Below are positions 37,201-49,100 of a stretch of 64,000 bases of DNA, piece after piece. The stretch is taken from the NCBI GenBank assembly GCA_009792885.1, contig WMCF01000025.1, positions 7,689,771 through 7,753,770 on the forward strand, given 5' to 3'. The notes under the pieces were generated by a model. It did not search any database. It saw only the letters and a program-made list of their open reading frames with translations, and was not told the DNA's origin. Positions within the stretch are counted from its first letter, which is position 1, and the number at the start of each line of letters is the position of its first letter. A program made the translations under genes and the position numbers. The stretch is from Eremophila alpestris peregrina. Lineage: Eukaryota > Chordata > Aves > Passeriformes > Alaudidae.

Positions 37201-38694
37201 GGTTGAAATTTCTGATCCATTTGTAAGCTCTGTTTGTGAATTTGTTTTTAAATTAAGTCAAGGAACAGGAATGAAGGAATAGCAAAAAAATTCCAGTTTT
37301 CTTTTTTTCCACATTCACTGATGTCTCATTCTTCTCCAGCCGAATATTGATATCTGTGAACAGAACTTCTTTCCTGATTCAGATTTTAAGACTGTAATCA
37401 AAGGACATCATTGCAACTGGCTGGCAGTGAAGAAGTCAGTACTCAAAGTCCTGTGTTGTTCAAGCAGTGCATAGGAGAAGTGGTCATTCCAGGGTGGGCT
37501 TCAGCCTCAGTAGCATTCAACTGGAAAATACTAAAAATACTAAAAAATAATGTCAGTACTTGAATTCTACTCCATGTCCTTGATGACTAACTCGGGGTCA
37601 TAGAAAGGTCTTGACCACTATACCATGTCCCCTTAAAGTAGGCCATACCAGCTTGAAATAAACAGGGATCACTCTTATACTTTAAAAACAGTTAGTCAGA
37701 AGTTGATGGGCTATTATTGTCCTGACCACTCTCCCCTACCCTGTCTCATTTCTGTCATACATACATGGGAAAGCCAATCTGGTTTCCTTCCTCCTAGCAA
37801 TCTCACACTCATATTTCTGTGTCGGGTTTAGTGTATCTGTGCTGTGTAAAGAAGGGGGCAGAGTTGGTCAGGAGAGTATTCCCTTTCTGTTGTCACTAGT
37901 TCACCATGAACTTGTACACACTGAACTCTTACTGATCCAGAGACAACAGGAACATCTTGTATTATGTATTTAGGAAACTCACTGGGAAAGGAAAGTAGTC
38001 AGTTGCAGTCCTTTTAACAGAGGTAATTTATGACCTTTCACAGAATAAAATACTGCCAATGAAACACAGACAACAGACCAGGTTCTCTTCTCACATGAGT
38101 ACTGAAAGTTTGAGATTTCATTATTTTGGCCAAGAAATTTGGAATGTTTCTGCAAAATGGGATAGTTTCCAATCTGATCTGGCTAATGCTTCAGGCATCT
38201 TTTAAGCGGCATACAATGAGCAGTAGAATCCCTTCAACACCATGCTGTGTTCAGGAATAAAATGGATCTAGGTCTCCAACACTTGCTCCGAAAACCTGAA
38301 AAAAAAATATATATAAAAAGAATGGAGAGGATTTTTGTCTTCCCTGTACCCGGTAGGAAAAAATATCCACTGCAAGAAACCCTCTCTTGCATATAAAAAA
38401 ATCTCAGACTGCATCTACTTTAGCATGTCCTAAGACTTTTAGAGGAATATTAGTGCTTGTGTTAGCTACATTCTGAACTGTTCAGATGTGTTAATGCTGA
38501 GGCATGTCTAGACATGACAAGAAGCAAAAAATGTAGAGAACTGGGAAATACTAAAGGAAAAATAAACACAAGACTAAATGCTAAAGGAAAAATAAATCGT
38601 TAAAGACTTTCTGTAGTTCCAACAGCAGAAAGCAAAAAAGCAAAGATTCTATTATTTCAATTTTGGCCATAAATAACAGCTACTTATGCCTTAT
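34237..38694. other. AT-rich non-coding stretch
   Basis: No gene or recognisable transposon in about 4.5 kb. The plus strand is purine-rich at 36480-36650 (gagaaagagaaaagaaggg-like runs), which leaves a 117-codon minus-strand frame rich in Leu, Phe and Ser, a composition effect. A local stretch at 35690-35830 is richer in GC and CpG. A 16-base word, ctaaaggaaaaataaa, occurs twice between 38551 and 38596. Confidence 0.55.
37162..37201 (+). repeat. 20-bp tandem duplication
   Basis: Two adjacent units beginning ttttagagttctga, differing near the end. Confidence 0.9.
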
Positions 38695-40180
38695 TTCACA
38701 GAATCACAGAAAAAGCTGAGTTGGAAGTGCTCCTAAGGGACGACTGAGTCCAGCTCCTGGCCCTGCACAGCACCATCCCCAGAGTCACACCATGTTCTTG
38801 AGAGCATTGTTCAAATTCTTGAACTGTGCCAGATCAGTCTGTGATCACTTCCTTTGGGAGCCTGTTCCAGTGCCCAACCACCCTCTGGGAGAAGAACTTT
38901 TTTCTAATAGTCAACTTAAACCTCCCTCCCCTGACTCAGCTTCAGGCCATTTCCTCAGATCCTGTCACTGATCACCACAGAGAAGAGATCAGTGCCTGCC
39001 CCTCCTCTTCCCCTCCTGAGGGAGTTGTAACTGCAATGAGGTCTGTCCTCAGTCTCCTCCAGGCTGAACAGACCAAGTGCCCCCTGCTGTTGCTCACGTG
39101 GCTTTCCCTCAAGGCTCTACACCATCCTTTTTGGCCTCCTCTGGACATTCTTCAATAGTTTAATGTTTTTTATATTGTGGCACCCAAAACTGCCCCCAGC
39201 ACTCAGGGTGAGGCCACCCCAGTGCAGAGCAAAGTGGGAAAATACCTCCCTTGCTTGGCTGTGATGCTGTGCCTGATGCCCCCCAGGACCTGCTTGTCCC
39301 TCCTGGCTGCCAGGGCACTGCTGACTTGTGTTCAACTTGCCATCGACCAGGACCCCCAGGTCCTTTTCCGCAGTGCTGCTTTCTAGCATCTCCTTCCCCA
39401 GGCTACATCCAGGGCTGTCCCATTCCAGGCACAGAATCTGGCACTTTCCCTTGTTGAACTTCACATGGTTGATGACTGCTCAGCCCCCCTAATTTATCAA
39501 GGTCTCTCTGCAGGGTATCCCTACTTTTGAGGGAGGCAACAGCTCCTCCCAGATGGGTATTGTCTATGAACTTGCTCAGTATCCCTGCCAATCTGCATCC
39601 AAATCATTTATGAAGATGTTGAAGATGACAGGGCTGAGGATGGAGCTCTGTGGAGCCCCACCAGTGACAGTCTGATGTCACCCTATTCACTGTAACCCTT
39701 TGTGCCTGACCCATGAGCCAGTTGCTCACCCATCACATGATGTGTTTATCCAACTGAATGCTGGGAATTTTGTCCAGAAGAATCCTGTGAAAAGCAGTAT
39801 TGAAAGTTTTACTGAAATCCCCAAAAAATACATCAGCTGGCTTCCCTTGATCAGCTAGATCAGTTACCTTGTCATAAAATAAAAATCAGGTTTGATAAGC
39901 AGGATTTCCTCTCATGAAGCTGTGCTGGCTGTGACCAATGACCTCATTGTCTCTCAGGTGTTTTTCATCAGCTCCCAGAATTATCTTCTGCAAAACTTTA
40001 GCAGACACTGATGTGAGACTGACAGGCCTGTAGTTTCTGAGGTCCTTCTTCTTGCCCTTCTTGAAAACTGGGACAATGTTCACCAGCTTCCAGTCAGATG
40101 GGATCTCTCTGGATTCCCAAGACTCATTAAAAAGAATCAAGAGAGGTTTTGTTATGCCCTGCTTCCTGGAGTTTTAGTCT
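38695..40180 (-). mobile_element. CR1 LINE, longest copy in the window
   Basis: About 1.5 kb of CR1 on the minus strand. On the plus strand it starts with the tail remnant ttcacagaatcacaga (38695-38710). It runs through the 3' untranslated region (ctgagttggaagtgctccta, then gagtccagctcctggccctg at 38747-38766), the end of ORF2, and into the reverse transcriptase domain up to about 40180. The element is 5'-truncated; the ORF2 endonuclease domain, ORF1 and the promoter region are absent. Flanks show no obvious target-site duplication, which is normal for CR1. Confidence 0.96.
39117..40166 (-). pseudogene. CR1 ORF2 reverse-transcriptase remnant
   Basis: Part of the CR1 ORF2 protein, which reverse-transcribes CR1 RNA at the insertion site. 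Reading from 40166 down, the first open piece (39886-40140) carries KGKKKDLRNYRPVSLTS, the fingers/palm entry of the LINE reverse transcriptase. A second piece, around 39800-39870, shows a degenerate DFSKTFNT, corresponding to the catalytic DFSKAFDT box. A third (39403-39591) carries LSKFIDNTHLGGAV, where the active site is normally FADDT; the second catalytic aspartate is replaced by Asn and the preceding Ala by Ile. A fourth (39117-39464) carries AEKDLGVLVDGKLNTSQQC, the region after the polymerase. The pieces lie in different frames with stops between, so the gene is dead. Confidence 0.92.
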
Positions 40181-41654
40181 GATGCTTTATCTTTGTAAGA
40201 TTTGATCCTGTGTTTGACAACTCTTCTTAAAAATGTTTCTGTAATAGTTTTAAAAATAATTTAATACATCTATTCCAAAGTCTTTGGATTACAACTTCTG
40301 AAGTTTAGATGAGTCTTTTAATATACTCAGCATGTTTCTCAGTCTATTCTGAAAGGTGAATTATTCTACATTAGTTTTCCATGGAACAAAGAGACTCTTG
40401 TTTGTTTCCATAGCAAAACCATAGTTTCTTTTCCAGTAATCAGTTTGCATATTTGCAGTCACAACAATCTGTTTAGAAGCATAAGAAATAAAGTGTGCTA
40501 GCCAAAATAAAAGTGAAGGGCAAACTACAAATAGATTTCAGAAGATACAGAGGAGAAGGTAAAAAGTGGGCTTTAAGTTCTAAAAATATTGTGAGATTTT
40601 TGGGGTTTTTTTTAACTGAACAGTTATTTTCAGAGAGAGACCAAGAATTGTCTGCAATAAAAAAAAAATTGTTGATCTTATCTTCTGTGTGATTGAATCA
40701 GTGCCACCCTTTAGAACATGTAGCAAACCAACACAGGCATTTTACTTTCAAAGTGAATATTCCTATGAGCCACCCTTCATTATCCATAACTGTTGAATTT
40801 CTATTTCAAGATTCGTGAATTTTGAACATGATTATGAGCAAATAATGAAAGTTAAGGTCACTTAATCCTTCAAAACCTTAAGAGCACCTTCTGTCAAGTA
40901 CAACCATCAGGTACCCATCACCAGCTTCTGAGAAGGAGCTACTGACAGCTCCAAAATGAGATTTGAGGTTACAGGTGGTCCATGACAGATTATAACATGA
41001 TTCATTCCAGTCACACAAAAGACAATTTTTGAATAGTGATGTCAGCTTTTCATTTTACAAAATGAAAAGCCAAACAGAAAACCCCAGTGTGAAAGGATCA
41101 GACTGCACTAGCAGAGAACAGGCTCTGTGCTTACAGCTGAGGGTAATACAGACAATCTGTTTAAGCTTTTGCAGCCAGCAGATTTGCTTCAGGCTTGGTT
41201 TAAATTTACTGCAGGGCTGATTTAGTTTTTGTTTTGAGAAACCACCTGCCCTCTAGTTAGGAGATAAAGAACATATTTAAACTATCTGCTTAATCCTTTT
41301 TTTTTTTTTAAATTGTATTGTAACACATCAAAGAGAGGACTGAGGTGAAGCTCCTGGCATAGAGCATGAGAGTTATGGATTTTTATAAAACACATTACAG
41401 TACATCAAAATAAAAGCTTTGGAGGGCAGGAGAAAGGGCTGGAGTCTCAGCCAGTTTGCTAACCTCCACTCACACAAGCTACAATCAATCTTCCCTTGAG
41501 GCTATTACAAGTACAATTCCTCTTATAATTACTACAGGGATGTATGTGACCAGCCCATGCGTGAACAAACAAATGTGGAAGGACACCTCCAAGATTGAGT
41601 AAGCAATAGTAATGATTTTATTAATAGCTAAATTCTAAGAAAGGAGGGATTAGA
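40181..41654. other. AT-rich non-coding stretch
   Basis: No gene or recognisable transposon. A T-run lies at 41297-41309. Short frames (at most 65 codons) show no known content. Confidence 0.6.
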
Positions 41655-41945
41655 GGATCACAGGACTGGAAGGAATCTCAAGAGATCTTCTAGTCTATCC
41701 TGTTCCTTATAACAGTTTAACAGCTAAATCTAGGTCACTCCTAAAGACGATCTCCCTAACCTCTTCTCAAGGAAGATCTGTCCTCCAGCTTCAAATGATG
41801 GAGATGTTCTTGTGCTGTCTATCCCAGTTGCCTCACTATTGTGGTCATCATAAGATGTTCCATCCTGAATATTCCTTGTTATTCCAGCTTATTTTGGTGG
41901 CTCTTTCTTATGTTACATTTATGCAATTTATTATTTCTCCCTCAA
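41655..41945 (-). mobile_element. Ancient CR1 LINE 3' fragment
   Basis: Strongly diverged CR1 in minus orientation. The plus strand has aggatcacaggactggaagg (41654-41673), then aatctcaagagatcttctagtc, ctccctaacctcttctcaag, a tcaaatgatggagatgttct block and a ttgcctcactattgtggtca block. This order is known from the old amniote CR1 type (gactggaagggacct, then aatgatggagattcc, then ccagtgcttaacca). The boundaries are approximate. Confidence 0.72.
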
Positions 41946-42890
41946 AAGCTTAATCCATATTCAGTTACTTTGCAGTTCTGGGAATCAAGTAGCTGATGGA
42001 TTTGGGCAAAATTTAAGAACTGTATCCGCTTTCCTAAATGCTGAGGACGTGTATTGCACTGCTACCATTTATGCAGGAGTGACTGACTACAAGTGGTGTA
42101 TGCCATATTTCCATAGCTGTGCTTTACATTGGAAAAGACTCCTCTTTGATACTCACAGCTGCAGAAGGAAGCAAGCAAACAAGACTCAGATGCATGAGTG
42201 AGGAAGTGGATCAGAGGAAATAATCTCAGGCTGATTAGATAACAGCAACACATTGAATAGAGAAGAGGAAAACAGTTTTGGGGGTTTTTTTTCTCCAAAA
42301 GATCCAAAGATGATAGCATTAAAATTGCAAAACATGACAGAAAAATATGATACATTTGAATTCACCCAGGAGAACATCCCATCATAATGCAGGGATTGCC
42401 TGTGTGTTTCATCACATGACAACCCAAATCATTCTATGATTGAGTGACAATGTCAGTCCTTTCCTATGAATTGACATAAGCCTTTGCATGATTAATGTTC
42501 AGTTTGTTGTCATGTTTGTAGGCAGGACAGGGACTGCTGAAAGTCAGTTCCTATATCCTTGGTGATTCCTGGTAACATGAGTAGGAGGAGTAGAGTACAA
42601 CCATTACCAGCCTGCTCAGAGGAGTCTGTTGCTAAACAGTTGTCACCTGTTGCATTGCACAACCAAATCTTACTAGACCAGTAAGATTTTCCAGAGTAGC
42701 AGCGCTGCAGAATTGGTTGCACTGATTTAATGGGTTTTGCCAACTCTTGATTTCCAGCTACTTGTACCTGCAAAATTTATTTAATGTGGCACTCAAGATT
42801 TCTCTAACTCTTCATATTTTATTGGGTCAACAGAGACATAAAGGCAGAGCATATATTCTGAGGAGACCTTTTTTCCTCTTTTCAATACTT
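41946..42890. other. Unassigned stretch
   Basis: No transposon recognised. Minus-strand frames of up to 97 codons (42062-42355 and 42510-42773) show no known domain. Nothing else can be supported. Confidence 0.5.
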
Positions 42891-43180
42891 AAAGGGAGCT
42901 TATGAGAAAGACGGGGCCAGGTGCCTGTAACAATCAAACATGTTTTAAATTGGAAGAGGGGTGATTCAGAGTACATATAATTAAGAAATTTTTTTTACAA
43001 CGAAGGTGATGAAACACTGGAAGTGATGTCCCAGAGAAATGGTAGATGCTCCATCCCTGAAACAATCAGAGCCGTGTTGGACAGGGGTCTGAACAGCCTG
43101 AGATAGTTGAAAGATGTCACTGATCATTGCAGGGACATTTAAAAGTCCCTTCAACCCCAAACAACTTTATGACTCTATGG
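42891..43180 (+). mobile_element. CR1 LINE 3' end, moderately old
   Basis: CR1 3' part in plus orientation: gggagcttatgagaaagacg (42894-42913), ttttaaattggaagaggggtg, aaggtgatgaaacactggaa, atgtcccagagaaatggtag (43026-43045), ctccatccctgaaacaatca, and a decayed terminal part reading cccttcaaccccaaacaact followed by tatgactctatgg. It is diverged from consensus but the order is complete. Confidence 0.92.
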
Positions 43181-46100
43181 TGTTCCACAGTGGAAACAGA
43201 CATTACATTAAACTAAATCCCCAACTGATAAAAACTAATCAGTTGGGAGACAAAACTTTGGTGGTTTCTAGATTTGTAAATGAAAGAAGTCCTATGTAAA
43301 TAAACCTGTCTTCCAAAACTGGGTCCCCATACTCAAGTTACCCACTTGGTTTTACATGGATGCTTTATCACACTCTAGTTCCCAAAAGCCCTGCTGTCCA
43401 TGCATTTATGATATCAGTTTTTGGTGCAACATGGTGCCACAGGATGTTGCCTGTGACTGCTGGCTCACCTTGGAATTTTCTCATCCTGTTCTTGCGCTCT
43501 GTGATCATGCCAGACAAGATTTGATAACTTCTCAGGTTCATGAGCACCCTGCTTATTCCGGCTGACACCTGGATTTCTGGCTCAGTTTTCATTAGCTGTA
43601 ATGAGATGTTGATCTGAGCTCATTTCAGGAGATTCTAAGTGAGAGGTATGATCACCTTTCTTGCTAGATAAAATAACAGTACAAGTCAACTTTTTGAATC
43701 CCTAGGAAATGACATACACTGATGATAGATTAAATGAAGTGTTCTCTTAACAAGAACCATTTAAATTCTGGTTTACGTGTGTGAATTATCTTTACAGCTT
43801 TCATTATACTATCTTTTACATATCTTCTAGCAGTAAGACTGTGTTGCAAGTGCTCTCTGACTCTCATCAGGGCTGCTTTCCAGGTGCTTCATTCCAGCCA
43901 AACTGCAAGGTTATTTAATTTCTGCAAAGCTGTTGGTGGACTAGCCCTGTTTTTGAACCTGAGGCAACAGGAGTATAAATACTCAGATAAATACATAGAA
44001 GGTGTTTTGTGTATTGTTGCCAATCAGCGCAGTGTATAAGTACTCAGGCAGTCAGAGTATCATAAATACTAAAGTCCACAAATCTGATGATGTACAATTA
44101 ATACAGGACTGTTTGACATCTCTTTTCTCCTGACTTGACCCTCTTTCTTATTGTCTATCACAAGTCTTCGGTTCAAAACACTGAAAACTCAATGCATGTT
44201 TATTTTTCCAGACAATAATGCTGAAGCAGGAGCACTCAAAGGCTGTGTTCAACTTTCTTTTAGTAGAATGAATTCAATGGAATAGCTGTGAACATTTTCT
44301 ACTGCTGTAGCAATTGTTTGACAGGATCTTTTCAGAACAAAGGGACTCTACAAATATCCTAGTTCTCAAGGATGTGCGTTACCTCTCTCAGCCCAATTCT
44401 TGGCAAGAAATTCATAACAGGAAGAAGATACCTGTAATGTAATTTCTTCATTCAGGAAAAAATTAAGTCTTTTGGATTTCATTGTTAAAGCAAATTGAGA
44501 AGAGCAGAGATTAAATTTTCTGTAAGTTTTGAATAACTGTTAAGTAAAGCTATTCATAGCCTACTTTTACTATTTTTTAACCTCTTGAAGAATGCAATAT
44601 GCTGTTTCAAGGCTAGCAACCTTTTTTTTTTCCAGCACTGACCTGTTACTGATCCCTCACATATCTACCAGAAAATCAATTTTTTCCAAACTTTGTATAC
44701 AACTGAACAGCAGTATCATCTATGCCTCTCTACCACCTAAACCAGATTTCTATTCTGAAACAGCTACCAGCTCCATTAGAAATCCTTAGTTATTGCTACT
44801 ATCTAGGCTGTCATTTCCTTAAGGAAGTATTATTTCTGAGCTCAAACAGAGCCAGTGTTAGCACTAAGTCCTTAAGGCATGACTTTCACTGTGGAGGTTC
44901 ATCAATGAGAAACTCACTCGCAGCAGGTAGTTCATTTTCCATTAAATAATCTCTACATGGGATGGCATCCTTTACTTCCAGGTTTTCTAGGTACCTTGAG
45001 AGGCTGACTTTAGCTGATTTGGCTATCTGTCAGCTAGACTATTTGTTCTCAAAAATATATCATAGAAGGATCATGGTTTACAAAAACCCAACAAACAAAC
45101 AAGAAAACCCTCACCACAGAAAAACCTCCACAAGAAAAAACTGAACAAAATCACTGCTCAGATAAATCAGGTTCCTCATCGTTCCCTGTGGACATGAGCT
45201 TTGAGGCAAGACAGTGCTATAACAATGTAAGTTCTGATGACTTTGAGCCACCCTGGGATTCCATCTTGCTAAATGTAATTAAGTGGATTAGTGACATATA
45301 CCATACAAATTAATTTCTTTACCAGGGAAATCACTTATCAAATGAGAGATTTTATACTGTGACTATGTGAACAAGTTCCTAAATAAGTAGGAAAAGGAAA
45401 GAAGGAACTCAGTATCATGATTGCACAAATAGGCAAAAAGAAGAGATGGTGGTGGTGCAGGACTTGACAGATGGCTCTGTGCAGACCAGTTAAGCAGACC
45501 TAGCCTGGCTCTCTTTGCAGAATGTTGTTTTGTGGCCTCCAGTGAAAATATGAGACCAAGTCACTTTTGTAGGGACCCAGAAACTGAGAGCATAACTCAG
45601 AACACCAAGACCCCAAGGATACAATTCCTACTGTATATTTAGTGGTTATCATACAACATAACTCACTGCTCTGAAGTCTATGATCTTACAAGAACATTTG
45701 CTGAGCATGAAGCTGACAAGTCTCCATATCAGTTTAATTGCTGGATATTAACATTTCTCTTTTAGTAACTGGGCCTAAAGCAGTTCACAATGATTAATAG
45801 GTGTAACAGAAAACAGATCCACTTTCAGAGACCCACAAGGTGACAGGTGCTGTATCCAAGGGATCTTATTTCATGCTTCTTGTAATAAGTGATATCATGA
45901 ATTCCATTCTGTGCCACCTACTCTTTCCCTTCCTTATGGGGTCAAATATCTAAATAGATAGGCTATCTACTTGTATTGCACACCAGTATTTCCAAGATTT
46001 TCATCTGCCTACAGTGTGAAAATTCTGGCTTGCAAAACCGAACACACGCAGGCTTTGCTTACTGATGATTTAGGTCCTATGTCCCAGAGCTAATAAGTGG

Positions 46101-49100
46101 GAAAAAAGGGAATAAAATAAAAATAATGAAAGTCCAGGTGCTGAAATGTATTTATATTATCAGCTTTGCCTAATTAGTTCAATTAAAAAAGTGTCTATGT
46201 ATGAGAGAGAAGAGAGAGAATAAGAGAATACCAAAGCTGTGTTTTATTAATTTTTTTAACTTACTCTCAGATTGAGTCTTTGAAGCAGGGCTGAGTATCT
46301 AATCTTATTTAGCAGTACAATGGAAATTAAACCTGAAGGAAATTGCATGTAAAATGCAATTATAACTAGGTCTTAATAGGTCTCAGTAACTTTCAAAGAG
46401 GATAGCCAAGATATTCTTAGTTAAATATTGTAAAGAGTATTGAGAGATGGGAATGTATTACAGATTCCTTAAAGCATAACAGTGGAATCTGAATACTATG
46501 AATAATTTTTAAACAAGCTTTTAGAAAACCTAACATTCTTTATCAGAAATCTGTATGGCACAGTATTTGTTAATAGGTTTCAAAATAACATTTACATTTT
46601 ATCTTAGAATGCACCAATGTATATTCTTTAAAACTCAGCAAAATACTGTGCCTATTTTACTTTACTTTCCTTCTTGCTATTAACAAGGTCCATATGTTTA
46701 TGCATGGTCACATTTTCAATGGCAAACAATCCAAGTATTTTGCAGGCCCAAGAATACTGGAATTGATGAATTATGTTATTGTATTTTGGGACATGGCTGT
46801 CCCACAGGGAACATAAAATATCTGAGAATCCTCCTGGCTTCTTCCCAGCCTCCTGAGGGAAGCGGGAGAAGAATCATGTCTGGACAGTCCCGCTGGGCAT
46901 GTAGAACTGTAAGTTAGAAATGCAGAAGGAGGTGGGGCAATCTCAGGACTCAGAACAGTTTCATACCCACAGTCTTTGTGCATCTTGCTCCTGCTGAAGG
47001 CCTACAATGATGCAGAAGACAATCAGATAGCTAGAGTGCTGCTTATCCTAAGTTCCCAGTTCAGGAAGATCACACAATTACATAATGAAAAGGTGCATAA
47101 TGAAAAGGTGGCACAACACTGGAGCCAGCTATGGTAAGGTTTGGGAACAAAGGACTTGGAGTATGTGCATCTCTACTGGCAAGGCAGGCTGGAGAAGTTT
47201 TCAGTGATGCCAACTTGTCTCATTGGCCATTTGGGCCACTAGCTGGGTCTCTTTAATTGAGCATCATGCCTTCTGTTGAATAGCAGGGAGCCATTACAAT
47301 CTGCATGTGTTTCTTACTGGCTCTCTGCAATGTATCTAAAACTTTTACCTTGCAACTGGGATTGATTACATCAGGCTGCTCTAGTTTGTAAGCTTCAGGG
47401 TTGATACAGAGCTCATAAATTAATTTATGCTATACTAATTATTTCCATACCCTTGATTCCCCATTAATTAATTTACAAGGTTGATAGCCTTTCTGTGCAC
47501 ACATACAAACACAGAAGTATATTACATACATACACAAATGCACATCACTCCTGAAACTTTTTTCCAGCATCAAGTCTCATACTTACTTTTTAAATTACTT
47601 TACCTGTACTAATATGCATATCTTTTAAATACCCAGGAAATGAAACCAGAGTACTCAGTCTGTAACTAAACCTTATGTAAAATTTCCTACGTGTTTGCAA
47701 TTTTCATTTGTTCCTTCCAGTGCCTCTCTCTTCCCCTGCTAAGGAAGTTTAGGTAAACATTTTTTGAATATTTAATCTACTACAAAAATTTGCTTTGCAC
47801 CAAAAACGGTGCTCTAATCAAGTTTGATCTTGTCACTTTAATTGTATGGTCCAGGGATGATGAGTAACTTTCTGATACTGTATATGGAACTATCAACATG
47901 TAGTATTCAAAAACCTTTTGTTTAGTCAGTGTTTTTTACCCTTTATACCCAGAGACCCAGACATACCTTCATGCTCAACAACCTTCTAAAGTTCATTTCA
48001 AGCACAGATTTGGAGATGACCATTTAAAAAAGTTTTTTTGTTCTTCTTCAAGCGTTCATAGGCCAGTATAGTATCATTTTTACTCAAGAGTGTTTTTAAC
48101 TTACCAAAACTTTACAAGATTTTAGGCCATACTTCAAGACTGAATCTCTGAGATAAAAATTTGGCCACAACTTTTGAAAAAAAGTTTTGTGTATACTGAG
48201 GTTAGAATTTTTTTGAATGACAATTATGACTTTAGTACCTTCTTGGATGTTCCTTTCATCTTGGTTCAAACGTATGTCCTTACAATACATTCATCCATTG
48301 TTATTTGAGCACTCTCATATGAGCACCTTGCTGGCCTTTTTGTTGAACATGGAAAGAAGAAAAGTCACCATGGTATGAGTCCCATTTCTTCCTTTTCTTT
48401 CAGTGGATCTGATCCAGCATTTGTCTAAGAGGCTCAGATATACCTTGTATTTAAGAAAGGTGTGTGGGCTAGGCCTAGCCATTTCAAATTCTCACTCTTC
48501 TTACTCTTTTTGACCATTGGCTAAAATACTTATAGGACAAGAGGAGTTTAAAAGCACTATAAAGGACTCTCTTTTCATAATTTACAATAAATATTTGTTT
48601 TTCAACACAAAGATTTTGGGTTTTATTTCATTGCTTTTTCAATCTCCTGCCCTTGAACTGGTTTTAACTAGAAAAGATCACAGATCTCCTTCCCAATAAG
48701 TGCCATAATCTCAACTAGATGTAGAAAAACGTCAAGTTCACCATTGTATTGTTTGAGAAGCAACATTTGGATTATTCACACTTTTGAGCATCTTGCTGTC
48801 CTGTAGGAACAGAGGCAACTTACAGAAAGACAAAATCTGTAAGAATGTAGACCATCATCTCCACTTCTGTTCCTTACCTACCTCCATGACCATGATGGCA
48901 CTTTACATAAGTAGCCCCATAATTATTGTTTTACCTTTCAGCTTCAAAGCACCACAGGCTTTGTACTGACCTCTCAGCACTGTCTCTGCATTTATCTGGT
49001 TAGGCCTTTTTTTATTTTAGCTGCTGTTAGCTGTTACACCAGTTGCCTGATAGTCACATGCCTGCTGCCTTCCTGGGCTGGCTTCAGGGTGGGAGTGCTT

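Noticed and set aside
39177..39457. Plus-strand frames of 68-69 codons rich in Cys and Pro
   Set aside because: They are antisense to the CR1 ORF2 remnant.
43972..44048. Promoter-like TATA and CCAAT words
   Set aside because: tataaata, ccaatcag and tataag occur within 75 bases, but the spacing does not fit a core promoter and no transcript or coding frame follows.
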